Source of the DNA: Polyodon spathula
Lineage: Eukaryota > Chordata > Actinopteri > Acipenseriformes > Polyodontidae
Assembly: GCF_017654505.1 (NCBI RefSeq)
Contig: NC_054558.1
Span: 8,041,298 to 8,105,297, forward strand
Length of the DNA: 64,000 nt
Direction of reading: 5' to 3'
This document shows, piece by piece, positions 34,081-45,704 of this stretch; the stretch's first letter is position 1; every line of letters begins with the position of its first letter. The notes under the pieces are model-generated. The model saw nothing but the letters and a program-made list of their open reading frames with translations. It was not told where the DNA came from and searched no databases. The translations under genes were made by a program, and so were the position numbers.

Positions 34081-36634
34081 CTGGGAACGATTTTACCGTA
34101 AAGTACCTAATATTCATCTCGTCGTGTTGAATTGAAAACATCGGGATCCCCCGCCCCCTCCCTCCCCCAAGAGCAGAACGAAATATCTTGAAAAATAAGT
34201 GTGATTGGTTAATAGACGTTTCTAATATTTCTAATAAAGATTTGTGTTATTTTCAATAAATGATGACTAGAACAGTACCCGTAAATCTCATAACGCATAA
34301 CAGCCTTCCAGGCGTCATGTCACTGCGTTTGAAATCGATAAAACACCGAGCAACGTGTCTATAAATTAAATGAGACTAGATACACAACGAACCATGTTTT
34401 ATTTTTTAAAAAAAAACGAAAGGTTTTTATATAAGATTTGAGGTGTTTCGTATCTCGACCAAAACCCAGTCAATTCTGCCTATACAGGATATTTGAAAGA
34501 TGGGACAGCTAATCTTTATTTACGTAAAATCGTCATGCGATTTGTCCTTGCATATTTCACAACACGTTATACGCTTGCTATTATATTTAACTTGATGTAT
34601 TCTAAGTTTTGGCAAAGCATGCTATTTTTGACTTGGGCTGGAAACTGCCATACATTTAATAGCATGTTCATCTGCAGTCTGAACACTGCAGAACTGAACG
34701 AATCTTTACGGAAATTGCCGACAGCGGCGATGCAGCAGGCTCTGCTCAGCATATCAGTAAATGCAATTTAAAGCACGGGCGTCATTTACTGTGAATCACT
34801 GTGTTATTGCACTTGGTGTTCATAGTTCTTAAAGCTACAGTGTCACGCAGTCCTGTTTCCACCAAGACGATGGCTCTTCGGAGTCTGCTTTATAATGCAT
34901 TCTTTCGTTTTACCAATGGGAAAACAAAAAAGATCAATATTGAATCAATACGGGAGTAAGCAAATCGAGGAAATAGCATGTACACAATACAAAGGCTTGG
35001 CTTGGATACTGCTCTTACAATAGAAGGACCGAAGCCTTACTCAGTGCTAACCCACTACGTCATTCCTTAAAAAAACAAACAAAAAAAAACCCAGCTCCTG
35101 TGTATTTTTGCTATCCAGGACATATGGTCGTGTATTCCACTGTGCCAGAGGTGGCTCATTTTGGGAAGATTTGGTGGTGGTTTGTTATTTGCACCCTGTA
35201 AGATTATCCCACACATTGACAATTTAACTGTACAGTTTTTGCATATAATCATACACATATCATAGGCATATAATCATACGATCCTCATTGCAGTTCCTCC
35301 ACAAACCTTTAATGATCCTATAATATTACTTCAGCTCCCCTTGGCCCTTATTCCATATAGCTAAGGGGCTTCTCCTTAGCTCATCTGGGCTCCCTGTTTG
35401 GTCCTGTTTCTCACAGCTTTGAAACAGTGCTTATGTAAAGGCGTGTATCTTCTGATGGCTTCCAATCAGGAACACACATCTCAGAATAGCTAACAATAGA
35501 CCTGGTACTCTCCAGGCAGGTGTGCGTTATATAAAGTGCTGTTATTGCAGTGTGAGATTGTCTGAAGATTGTTTTTTTACATGGCGTGCGTGGGCAGCCA
35601 GTTCAAGGCCTCTGCTGGGGTGATTGCACTGCTTAGAATTCAAGAGCTTTAGTCTCAGGTCTGCTTTAGAAAACAGTGCTTGTAGAAACACAGAGTAGCC
35701 AACAGACATGCTCTTATGATTATTGAGCCCATAGGAGGGACCTGGGGGCAAAGAATTGTAACATTTCTAAAGCAAGTAAGTTAGATGACTTAGTCTTGAG
35801 TGTTTAAGTGTAAATGTTCCTTAGTTTTTATTGTGCACACATCTAACAAATGCAACCAGCAACCGTATGAATACATCCCATTACTCATTTGACGTGTTTT
35901 CCTATTTCAAAAGCTTTTTGTATGAATTGATTTCTCTCTGCACCCACCCACGTCCATTGCACACATAGCGAGTGAGTGAAAATGCTCAGTCCAGTGCTGG
36001 GCTATATTCAAGCTCATTGTAACTGTCAATAAGCTTATGCTTGTAATATAAAGCATAAGGAAGGGTGTTTGTCCCCCTCAGCCCAGCTATGACTTTACCT
36101 GTATTGGTCACATATTAAAATTATTACATTCACCCTTTATCTGGGGAAACTGCTAATTCACTCATTTATTGCAGTCTGGCAAATCATAGCAGTGATGAAC
36201 GCTTCATACAAAACCTTTGCTGTGTTGAAATTGAGTCAGACTCCATGTCTGTTCTTTGTTTTATCTCTCATGTTTCAACCAGCGGCTGGTTTCACTAAGC
36301 AGTGCTAGGTAACAATCTGCTAAATCCATTTCACTTTCATAGAAAAATCCTTTATCCTGTAATCATAGAGACTTGCTGAGTGGATTTCTAATGTTATTTA
36401 TGTTCTAAGTATTGTTTTTTGAAACAGGTAAAAATAAAAGATCTTGCTAGCTAGTAGCTTGTTAAATGTGGTTTGCGAAACTGCCTGTTATATGAGGCAC
36501 CCACCGATGCTAAAAAATATTATATACATCTCACACTTAATGATTATTAAGGATAACACAGATTTATCAGTCTTAAGAAAATTTCCATGCACATTAAAGC
36601 CTGAAGTTAGCAATATTAATCAGCAGGGGGTGAC
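34081..36634. other. Noncoding stretch upstream of the minisatellite
   Basis: I see no supported exon or recognised element. The 92-codon plus-strand frame at 34493-34771 lacks splice, signal or family support. Confidence 0.45.
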
Positions 36635-37768
36635 AAAAGCACTGGATACACACTATCACAAGATATCATTGTAAAAGCACTGGATACACACTATCACAAG
36701 AGATCCTTGTAAAAGCACTGGATACAAACTATCACAAGAGATCCTTGTAAAAGCACTGGATACAAACTATCACAAGAGATCCTTGTAAAAGCACTGGATA
36801 CACACTATCACAAGATATCATTGTAAAAGCACTGCACACACTATCACAAGAGATCCTTGTAAAACCACTGGATGCACACTATCACAAGAGATCCTTGTAA
36901 AAGCACTGGATACAAACTATCACAAGAGATCCTTGTAAAAGCACTGGATACAAACTATCACAAGAGATCCTTGTAAAAGCACTGGATACAAACTATCACA
37001 AGAGATCCTTGTAAAAGCACTGGATACAAACTATCACAAGAGATCCTTGTAAAAGCACTGGATACAAACTATCACAAGAGATCCTTGTAAAAGCACTGGA
37101 TACAAACTATCACAAGAGATCCTTGTAAAAGTACTGATACACACTGTCACAAGAGATCCTTGTAAAAGCACTGATACACACTATCACAAGAGATCCTTGT
37201 AAAAGCACTGGATACAAACTATCACAAGAGATCCTTGTAAAAGCACTGATACACACTATCACAAGAGATCCTTGTAAAAGCACTGGATACACACTATCAC
37301 AAGATATCATTGTAAAAGCACTGCACACACTATCACAAGAGATCCTTGTAAAACCACTGGATACACACTATCACAAGAGATCCTTGTAAAAGCACTGGAT
37401 ACAAACTATCACAAGAGATCCTTGTAAAAGCACTGGATACAAACTATCACAAGAGATCCTTGTAAAAGCACTGGATACAAACTATCACAAGAGATCCTTG
37501 TAAAAGCACTGGATACAAACTATCACAAGAGATCCTTGTAAAAGCACTGGATACAAACTATCACAAGAGATCCTTGTAAAAGCACTGATACACACTGTCA
37601 CAAGAGATCCTTGTAAAAGCACTGGATACACACTATCACAAGAGATCCTTGTAAAAGCACTGGATACAAACTATCACAAGAGATCCTTGTAAAAGCACTG
37701 ATACACACTATCACAAGAGATCCTTGTAAAAGCACTGCACACACTGTCACAAGAGATCCTTGTAAAAG
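36635..37768 (+). repeat. 38-bp minisatellite, about 30 units, with a higher-order duplication
   Basis: The unit is about AAAAGCACTGGATACAAACT followed by ATCACAAGAGATCCTTGT. Variants differ by GATACACACT, a dropped GG, or GATATCATTG. The variant block GATATCATTG...GCACTGCACACAC followed by AAACCACTGG occurs twice, 489 bp apart (36812 and 37301). A run of about thirteen units was therefore duplicated as a block. Confidence 0.95.
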
Positions 37769-37920
37769 CTCCACTGCAGCTGCTGGGGTCTTTCAGTGGA
37801 TCCCAATTACTGACCCCAATGAGATATTAAATTAGGACCAAGCTTGATATTTTACTTAATTTTAAAGATAAAAATACACCTTGCTCTGAAGATATTTTAG
37901 ACACTCTAAATACTGCAAGT

Positions 37921-38174
37921 GAAGAATAGAGTCGGGGAAAAAAAGGCTGGAGGGAAGTATGTGCGGGGTGGACTGTGTTATTTACTTTTAATTACGGACG
38001 GAGGCCTTACTAACTTTGCTCTTTTCTATTTTTATTCCTTTTTGTTTCATTTTTGGATTGAGCAGATCACGAAGAGGATTAAGAGGCTTCCGTTCCTTTA
38101 TTTTTGATTACTATTATTATTTTTTACATGTAAATCGCTGTCTGGAAAATCCATTTTTACTCACACGCCTCACA
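37921..38174 (+). repeat. Left LTR, 5'-truncated
   Basis: It matches the right-hand sequence from GAATAGAGTCGGGG through ACACGCCTCACA, with an internal gap of roughly 70 bp relative to the right copy (missing block corresponds to about 42847-42920). Homology starts abruptly at 37921 beside unrelated DNA near the minisatellite. A primer-binding-like TGGTGTCATTGTGGAAG follows at 38177-38193. Confidence 0.8.
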
Positions 38175-38193
38175 CGTGGTGTCATTGTGGAAG

Positions 38194-39093
38194 ATGGATC
38201 CAGCTACAGTCTTGACGATGTTTAGGGAGCAGGAGGAGAAGCGAGAGGAGGGGGAAGCACGGCTCCAGGAACAGCTCGCCCAGTTCTTTGGTCAGCTGGT
38301 AGAGAAAATCTCGACACCAGCGGCGGAAACAGCAGTTGCCCGGATGTTTTCTTCACAACCAAAGTTACAGAAGATGACTCCGGAAGATGTTCCTGAGGCG
38401 TTCTTGGTCACCTTTGAGAGAGTGGCAGAAGCAGCAGGGTGGCCCAAGGAACACTGGGCCATGAAATTGGCACCCTGTTTGACAGGAGAAGCGCAAGCAG
38501 CGTACAGAGCCTTGATGGCCTCGGAGGCCGCAGATTATACAATAGTAAAAGAAGCCATTCTCTCACGCCTCGGGATCACGGAAGAAACATACCGGCGCCG
38601 TTTCCGGGAATACCAGCTGTCCAAGGGGGTGCGGCCCCGGGTTGCAGGACAGTATCTCCTGGATCAGTGCACCCGGTGGCTGCAACCGGAAGAACACACA
38701 CCCCAAGAACTGGTGCAGAAGATCGCCATAGAGCAGCTCACATCCATACTACCGCCAGGAAATCGGGAGTGGGTTAAAAGGAATCAACCTACCACTCTCG
38801 AGAAGGCCATCATCCTGGCGGAGGCATATGAGGATGCGAATGAAGGCGCCGCCTCTGACCCCACTCCTGCGCCTAAACTAACCAGGACCAACCCATCAGT
38901 GAAGCCCAGAGGAGGTAACCAGACCTTCAGACCATGGAGGTCGAGGTTAGCCCCATCTTGGGCGAGAGAAAAACACCCTAACCTGTTGGTCACTGACTCA
39001 CAGGACAAGCAAACTCCGTTGGTGCCTTCTACCCCAGTTTGTTACCGATGCAATGAGCCCGGAGATATAGCCAGGGACTGTCCGATGACGTAG
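38194..39093 (+). pseudogene. Gag-like protein of the Gmr1-type element
   Basis: 299 codons from ATG (38194) to TAG (39091-39093). The N-terminus is charged (REQEEKREEGE) and the middle has a retrotransposon-gag/SCAN-like helical region (WPKEHWAMKLAP, LTGEAQAAY). A C-terminal zinc knuckle spans 39040-39081. It reads CYRCNEPGDIARDC: the His of the usual CCHC is Asp here, so metal binding is probably lost. The protease follows in the same frame after the TAG, so this stop may be either natural readthrough or a lesion. Confidence 0.85.
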
Positions 39094-39615
39094 GTAGACC
39101 TGACAAGAAGATCCTGGTCAGCAGTAACAGATAAGAACACTGGGGAATGTCGGGAGGGCCCTTATCAATTAAGAGTACAGTTCGGGGATAAGAGTACTAA
39201 TGCATTTGCAGACTCTGGGTGTGCACAAACATTGATTCGACAAGCTCTTTTGGAGGGGGTAACCTGGGAGCCACAGGGTAAAGTGGCTATCTCATGTATC
39301 CATGGAGAAACTCGGGTTTATCCCACCACTAAAGTTAGACTTACTGTTGATGGTTACTCAGCTTACGTTAAAGTGGCTGTAGCGCAATGTTTACCATACC
39401 CTGTTCTCCTGGGAAGAGACTGGCCGTTTTTTGATCATATTTTAGGTCGGGAAATGGTCTTAGTTTCTACCATGGGACAATCTAAGCAATGGGAGAAAAC
39501 AATTGGCGAGATTTTCCCATTACAATCCGACCTGTTTAACCCTAAAATCTGCCTGAGAAAAACAAAGAGAGAGCGCAGGTTGGAAAAATATAAAAAAAGT
39601 CTGACTCAAAGGTAA
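39094..39615 (+). pseudogene. Aspartic protease region of the element
   Basis: The frame continues from gag. The catalytic triplet is DSG (39211-39219, within FADSGCAQTLI), a variant of DTG. A second landmark, PVLLGRDW, matches the usual hydrophobic-hydrophobic-G-R-D flap end. The frame ends in TAA at 39613-39615, before a frame break into the integrase segment. Confidence 0.8.
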
Positions 39616-39683
39616 ACCAACTTTGTAAATAGCAGGGTAAAGGAGTAGGTGTTCAGTGTGACCAGGGCTGCAAGGTTACTGAT

Positions 39684-40778
39684 GTGGAAGGTCACATAAT
39701 AAAAGACACTCCTCCCAGCATACCTAATCATTGGGACCGAGATATTGACCTGGGCTATGAACAACAAAATGATCCCACGTTACAGTATGCTTGGAAACAG
39801 GTTAGATATGTTGAGGGGAAGGATATGCAGGAAGGACAACCAGTGGTATTTCCGCATTTTTCTGTATCTGGGCACTTATTATATAGAATATAGAATATAT
39901 ATATAACCCGGGCTCCCGGGGCGGGACAGCTCGTAAAACAGTTATTGGTTCCTGGGCCTTTTCAGTTGGAAGTCATGAGATTGGCGCATGACATTCCATT
40001 TGCAGGTCATTTAGGAACTGAAAAGACCCAGGAACGAATTCTGGCCCGGTTTTTTTGGCCAGGGGTTTATGGTCTTGTGCGGAAGTATGTATCTGAGTGT
40101 CCGGAATGTCAATTAGCTGCCCCTAAGTTAGTTCGCCCCGCACCTCTGGTCTCACTGCCAATTAATGGAGTACCGTTTGAGAGGATTGGTGTAGATTTAG
40201 TAGGCCTTCTGGAGGGAGCAGAGTCAGGATATCGGTATATTTTGGTAGTAGTGGACTACGCAACACGATATCCAGAAGCTGTTCCCTTACGTTCTATGAG
40301 TACAGAAGTAGTAGCAAATTAATTGGTTAAAATATTTTCTAGGGTGGGAATCCCGAAAGAAATTCTCACTGATCAGGGCACTAATTTTATGTCTGGCTGT
40401 ATTCAGCAATTATACAAATTATTGAAAATCCGTTCAATTCAAACCTCAGTTTTTCATCCTCAAACGGATGGGCTTGTTGAACGATTTAATCAGACTTTAA
40501 AAAGTATGTTACTCCACTTTGTAGATCAGGAGAAACGTAATTGGGCTAAACTGCTTCCCTACTTGCTCTTTGCAGTTCGTGAGGTACCACAATCCTCAAC
40601 GGGGTTCTCTCCGTTTGAGCTCTTGTACGGTTGGCAGCCGCGGGGTATCTTGGATCTCATAAGAGAAGGCTGGGAAGAACAGTCAAAAGACTCTAAAAAT
40701 ATAGTGAAATATGTATTACAGCTACGCGATTGCTTAGAATTAGTCGGTCGATTGGCATATGACAATATCAAGAATTAG
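39684..40778 (+). pseudogene. Integrase of the element, placed before the RT
   Basis: An HHCC zinc-binding region (HDIPFAGHLG ... CPECQ, about 39970-40115) and the catalytic core are clear. The acidic residues are Asp at 40194 (GVDLVG), Asp at 40371 (TDQGTNF) and Glu at 40479 (GLVERFNQ), the last two separated by 35 residues (D35E). The downstream FRPGDKV and WQGPFEV pieces (from about 40786) are the C-terminal domain in another frame. In-frame stops lie at 39891-39893 (inside a short AT-rich insert) and 40320-40322, and a frame break lies near 40760. Confidence 0.88.
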
Positions 40779-40785
40779 GAACTTT

Positions 40786-41817
40786 CGACCTGGAGACAAA
40801 GTATTGTTGTTGCTTCCCTCATCAGAATCTAAGTTGTTTGCTAAATGGCAGGGTCCCTTTGAGGTCATTCGAGCAATTGGAAAAGTTAATTATGAGATTC
40901 GACAGCCTGGGCGTCGGAAGGAAAGTCAAATTTATCATGTTAATCTCCTCAAACCGTGGAAAGAACGGGAGGTCCATTTTATATCTCCCGAACAGGAGGG
41001 AGAGGACTATTGGCCCTCAATTGAGCCAGTATCAGCAGTTGGGGTTCTGATGGGGGAACAATTAACTCCTGATCAACGCAAAGAGGTAAGCAATTTAATC
41101 AAAATGTTTGATGTGTTTTCTAACGTGCCCGGAAGAACGCATTTGATTGAACACGCGGTTATCACTCCTCCAGGTCTAAGAGTTAGACAGAGACCGTATT
41201 GCATTCCAGAAAGTCGGAGAGATTCTGTCCAGAGGGAGGTGGACTGTATGTTGAAACTTGGGATAATTGAACCTTCCCGAAGTGAGTGGTGTAGCCCAAT
41301 TGTACCAATAGACAAACCAGATGGGTCACTACGGTTATGTATAGACTTTAGGAGGGTGAATGCTATCTCTAAGTTTGATGCATATCCCATGCCTAGGGTA
41401 GATGAACTCTTAGACAGGCTGAGGCGAGCTTGGTTTATTTCAACTTTGGATCTGACGAGAGGATACTGGAAAATTCCATTAGCAAAAACCTCTCGTGAGA
41501 AAACGACATTCTCAACCCCAGATGGTCTTTTTCAATTTTGTACTATGCCGTTCGGACTTCATGGAGCTCCCGCAACTTTCCAGAGACTGATGGACAGGGT
41601 ATTACAACCTCATCGAGAGTATGTAGCTGCATATATCGATGCTGTAGTCATATACAGTTCTTCCTGGAAAGAACATTTGAGTAGATTAAAAGCCGTCCTA
41701 CAGTCTCTGAGGAAGGCGGGGCTCACAGCGAACATGGCAAAGTGCGCTATTGGAAAAGAAGAAACAAAATATTTAGGTTTCATAATGGGTAAAGGTAGAG
41801 TGAAACCGTTGATTTAA
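40786..41817 (+). pseudogene. Integrase C-terminus and reverse transcriptase of the element
   Basis: An open frame carries the integrase tail (GDKVLLLLP, IYHVNLLKPW) directly into RT: AVITPPGLRVRQRPY, IVPIDKPDGSLRLCIDFR, STLDLTRGYW (Asp at 41449-41451), FCTMPFGLHGAPATFQ. The polymerase box reads YIDA (41632-41643) instead of Y-x-D-D: the second catalytic Asp is Ala. A TAA at 41815-41817 interrupts the frame before the thumb/RNase H part. Continuous integrase-to-RT coding is the direct proof of the INT-RT order. Confidence 0.9.
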
Positions 41818-42371
41818 AAAGTCCAGGCTTTGTTGGATTCACCGGTACCTACCACAAAAACCCAGGTGAGATTGGCTGGTTATTACCGCCGCTTTATTCC
41901 ACACTTTTCCACTATAGCCACCCCTCTCACTGATCTCACTAAAAAGAACGCTCCAAATAAAATTAAGTGGAGTGCAGAGTGTCAGACGGCTTTTAAGTCT
42001 ATTAAAACTAACTTGAGCTCCCAATACTATATATTAGTCGGAAGTTACTGCCGAGAGAACAAAGGTACTCTGTGGTAGAAAAAGAATGCCTGGCAGTAAA
42101 ATGGGCGGTGGAGTCCTTAAAATACTATCTTCTGGGACGACCCTTTGTACTCATCACAGATCACACCCCTTTAAAGTGGTTAGACACGATGAAGGATTCA
42201 AACGCTAGGATTACGCGGTGGTACCTGGCGGTCCAACCCTTCGCCTTTCAAATAAGGCATCGTGCAGGTAAGTTACATCAAAATGCTGATTTTTTTTCCC
42301 GGGAGGGAGGGGAAAAGGAGGGGTTAGAGGTTTCCGAGTGTTCCTTCAGCTCCACTCTGAGGGGTGGGATA
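41818..42371 (+). pseudogene. RT connection and RNase H remnant
   Basis: GYYRRFIPHFS and PLTDLTKK mark the connection region. RNase H follows after a frame change near 42030, with SVVEKECLAVKWAV, FVLITDHTPLKWL and HRAGKLHQNADFFSR. The N-terminal RNase H part with the first catalytic Asp (normally in a TDAS-type motif) is absent through an internal deletion. A purine-rich GAGGGGTGGGA at about 42359-42369 could be the polypurine tract. Confidence 0.8.
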
Positions 42372-42976
42372 TGTGATGAGTCAAAGGGGTTTCGGTCTGC
42401 AATTCAGCCTCCCAACAGTAGAAGGCATCAAACCAACTCGGGACTTCCCTTACCAAGGTCTTGTGACCATGACAAAAGTCATCTTTTTGAGGGGCGGCAC
42501 CTTGGTGAGACGTGGAGGTACGAGTATGTAAATTCCAGCCACTGGAGTCAAGTGAAGTTAAGGATACCTGTCAGTCTGGGATTGGTGATCCACTGACTAC
42601 CGGGGCGGGGTTTGCATACTAAAGGGAACGTGCTACTGTGTTCAGGGTTGATCCTGAGGAATAGAGTCGGGGAAAAAAAGGCTGGAGGGAAGTACGTGCG
42701 GGGTGGACTGTGTTATTTACTTTTAATTACGGACGGAGGCCTTACTAACTTTGCTCTTTTCTATTTTTATTATTTTTTGTTTCATTTTTGGATTGAGAAG
42801 ATCACGAAGAGGATTAAGAGGCTTCCGTTCCTTTATTTTTGATTACTCCAGCACTCCCTCCCTCACATCCTTCTTTATTGTTTTTTTTCTTTTCCGTGTA
42901 ATATTAAATACTATTTTTATTTTTTTTACACGTAAATCGCTGTCTGGAAAATCCATTTATACTCACACGCCTCACA
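42372..42976 (+). repeat. Right LTR
   Basis: The last 321 bp (42656-42976) align with the left LTR. If the LTR begins at TGTGATGAG just after the purine-rich tract and ends in CA at 42976, it is about 605 bp with normal TG...CA ends. The part 42372-42655 has no left partner, because the left copy is truncated. Differences from the left LTR include substitutions as well as the gap, so the insertion is not recent. Confidence 0.7.
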
Positions 42977-43411
42977 TGCTAATTTCACGCTTGATCGAAA
43001 AACCTTGATGATTCTTCACAGGACAAACTTTTAATCCTGAGCTTTTAGATTTATTTTTCCTAATCCTTACAAGGAACATTTCTCTATTGATGAACATGCC
43101 ACCTTTCGCAATGTGTGCGTGTGCGTGCGTGCGTGTGTGTGTGTACCTGTTCTACTGGCACACTTTGAGTGAGTTTACACCACAGGCTGCACCCTGTAGA
43201 TAGTGCAACACAAAGCACAGACATCAGTAAATACTGTAAAGCGATCAGCCATTGTTGTCCGCTTGTTTGCTAAACCCACAGCATCACTGGGCATGCTGGC
43301 ATGGGAGGGCTTGATACCGAGTCTACCTGCTTACTGGTCCCAGTTTCCATAGAGCAGTAGAGGGAACCACATTAATAAAAACTCTGTCAATTAATAATAA
43401 TCATCTTTTTA
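42977..43411. other. Noncoding DNA with a GT microsatellite
   Basis: A GT/GC-rich microsatellite lies at about 43112-43144. No exon is supported. Confidence 0.5.
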
Positions 43412-43664
43412 TTTTTATATAGCACATTTCATAGCAGACAGCCATCACAAAGCACTTTACAGAGGTAGGCTGTGAACTATATGCAGAATCACTTACAATA
43501 GGACATTGATTTAACATCTCATCCACAGGATGGAGCACAAGGAAGTTAAGCAACTTCCTTAGGATCACACACAATGAAGCAGTCAGTAGCAGAGGTGGGA
43601 TTTGAACCAGTGACCTCCTGGTTACAAGTCCTGGACTTTAACCACTGGACCACACTGCCTCTGA
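43412..43664 (-). repeat. tRNA-derived SINE (MIR/V-SINE-like), near full length
   Basis: On the minus strand the head has an A-box-like TGGTCCAGTGG (43642-43652) and a B box GGTTCAAATCC (43598-43608). A conserved middle (GTGTGTGATCCTAAGGAAG) and a tail ending in TGTGCTATATAAAAATAAAA follow. The 3' part matches the fragment at 8805-8935. Confidence 0.85.
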
Positions 43665-44024
43665 TTAAGAAATTGCACCAATTGTCAAAAGGTCTTTTGA
43701 CCTGGCCGAAGGTCTTATAATTTGACCTCGAAAACAGCCTGCAAACTTTGTCTGGAGCGTATGCTGTGGTGAACGTGGTCCTCAAATGTGAAACCGAACT
43801 TAATTTCCAAGTGATTGGACATTTGTTGCTGCAGTTTACTAAAGGTGGCTGGCTCTCCCATTCATGTATCGGGGGGGGGGCATCTTTTCCAGGTGACTGC
43901 TTACCTCAGGCGTCTGTAAATACATGTTTTACACGTATTACCTTTATTTTCTAACACTTACAGGGCGAGAAAAGAAAAAAAATCTATTTGGAGTGATAGT
44001 GATAAGATGATTATCAAAACAGAC

Positions 44025-44160
44025 CGGTGCTACATCACAAAAGTCAACTGTGGTGCGTAGGGTTAAGAACAAAATCTCTTTATTGGTTAAAAAAACCCAA
44101 AAACATTAAGAGACAATGTGTTTTCGACTCAGCATTGCCTTCATCAGGGTGCGTCGTTAC
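44025..44160. repeat. Dispersed repeat fragment of uncertain class
   Basis: The text TCTCTTTATTGG ... TTCGACTCAGCATTGCCTTCATCAGG looks like the 3' end of a common fish interspersed element. I cannot assign the class. Confidence 0.3.
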
Positions 44161-45550
44161 ATGGAGTGCATGCTAAGTCATTGAAGGTCAGTCTAGCGTT
44201 ACTACAGGAGTCTGTAATAAAGTCCTATTTGAACTCGACTTTGAAAGATGCATTCATGCCATTTCTTCTAGGGTGATTGGAGGACGTGTGTTTTAATGCA
44301 TCTTTTGGAAGTCATTGCTTTGCTATGGAAAGAGTCTTTGTTTGTGGTGGAAAGGAGTGTACAATGAAAAAATGATTTTTAATGGTGGGGATTCCTTGAA
44401 ATGTTTATTATTTAAAGGATGGTTGGCAGCAGAATGCTTTGTCAAAACGTTGGCATTAATGCAAACACTGAACACCTGCTCATAGTTTACATCAATTGTG
44501 CAACCGTGATATTGTCAACTACAGCAGAAAGTAAAGCTGATCTTTATTGGGGCCACACTTTCTGTGAATGTTTCCACTACATTGAAGCACTGCTGAACTG
44601 TTTTAGCTCAACACAGTACCTTCATTTATTTAGGCCATATGAGTTGTGCTGTAGCACACCAAAGACTGAAGGGATTTCATTACAATACAAGTGGAATGCC
44701 ATAAAGAAACCCTAGCTAGCAGAACCATTATGAGACCGCAGAATTGCCAGCCAGTAAAACATTGGCTTTGGATTAATATTACACTTGAACATGTAACATA
44801 AGGGTACTGATACAGAACTGCGGTACAGTACTACAATGGATTATCAGTGTGTATCGGTCCATTGTTATACCACCGTGGGATCATATTCTAGTCTGCCTTC
44901 AGCGGAATACTTAACGACAGGCTGCCGCGCTGTGCCGTCAATGGGATCCTATGTGACGTTCCTTTCTACCGGTCGAGGTGTTCATTTCCATACTTCATCT
45001 CTGCTTTTAAACGTGTGCCTTTAAGCAATGCTTTTCTCAGTTGTGTACAGTAAGAAAAAAATGTGTTTGTTTGTTAAATACTACTAAAAAATATATATGT
45101 AAAATGTAAAACTAGCAAGAAAAAACCTAATTTAATTGAACCTAATTTAGTTCTTCAAAATCGGTATTTTGCTCCAAACCACTAGAATCACACTGCACTT
45201 CTGCCTTTGGTATCTTGTTACCACTGAACACGTACACTGCCGTGGGCTTGAACCTCTCACAGATTAACTGTCATCAAACTGTTGTGTTTTCTGGGTTATA
45301 AACAGTGTAACTGTGCTGTATCCAGTGTTGCTGCAGTCCAGCTACAGTTCAGGTCATTGCATTGTGTGTGCTTGTGTTTAGTTTTTTCTATCACTAGTAA
45401 ATCAGATTCTCACTTAATCAAATCGAACACACTTCACAATACAGGTCTACTATTACAGGTTACATTGTCATTGGCATTTTATTTGGTACACTGTTCTGTG
45501 ACGGGGAGGATTTAAACACGTTCCCTCCCCCTCTCTGCACTGGTGAGGGC
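44161..45550. other. Noncoding stretch upstream of slc26a9
   Basis: No exon is supported. The 98-codon frame at 44419-44715 has no recognisable feature. Confidence 0.45.
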
Positions 45551-45553
45551 TCC

Positions 45554-45704
45554 TATATAAATTTCTGTGAGCTATACAAACACAGGTAGAGGAAAGTGCG
45601 GCTCTAGAGAGCGACACACCACGGGACGTCTAGAAAGGACTCCAAAGAAAGTTATCAGAAAACCACATGACCCGCCTCACTTATCAACACAAAAAAAAAA
45701 AAAG
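45554..45704 (+). promoter_or_regulatory. slc26a9: Likely slc26a9 TATA promoter and noncoding first exon
   Basis: TATATAAA at 45554-45561 is followed by a possible leader (about 45583-45704) ending in AAAG before GTAAGC. The next acceptor in register, CCTTGCAG at 47172-47179, begins the exon holding the start ATG. A noncoding first exon before the ATG exon fits SLC26A9 genes. The start site is inferred from the TATA position. Confidence 0.5.

Larger units (their letters stand above)
37921..42976 (+). mobile_element. Decayed Ty3/gypsy LTR retrotransposon with Gmr1-type order (GAG-PR-INT-RT-RH)
   Basis: The element has partial left LTR, gag with zinc knuckle, aspartic protease, integrase, then reverse transcriptase and RNase H, and a right LTR. 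In most Ty3/gypsy elements RT-RH precede INT; integrase first is the Ty1/copia order and, among gypsy-like elements, marks the Gmr1 group first found in cod. The RT and IN motifs themselves are gypsy-type. All parts are on one strand and in continuous order, so the arrangement is not a later rearrangement of two insertions. Premature stops, at least two frame breaks and lost catalytic residues show it is inactive. Confidence 0.88.

Noticed and set aside
34493..34771. 92-codon plus-strand frame as a small gene
   Set aside because: No signal, splice, promoter or family evidence.
36635..37768. CRISPR-like array, because of a regularly repeated 38-bp unit
   Set aside because: Units are contiguous with no unique spacers and lie in vertebrate DNA; it is a minisatellite.
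38439..38777. A 112-codon frame inside the gag region in another phase
   Set aside because: Overlaps the gag frame, which has the zinc knuckle and continues into protease; this is a shadow.
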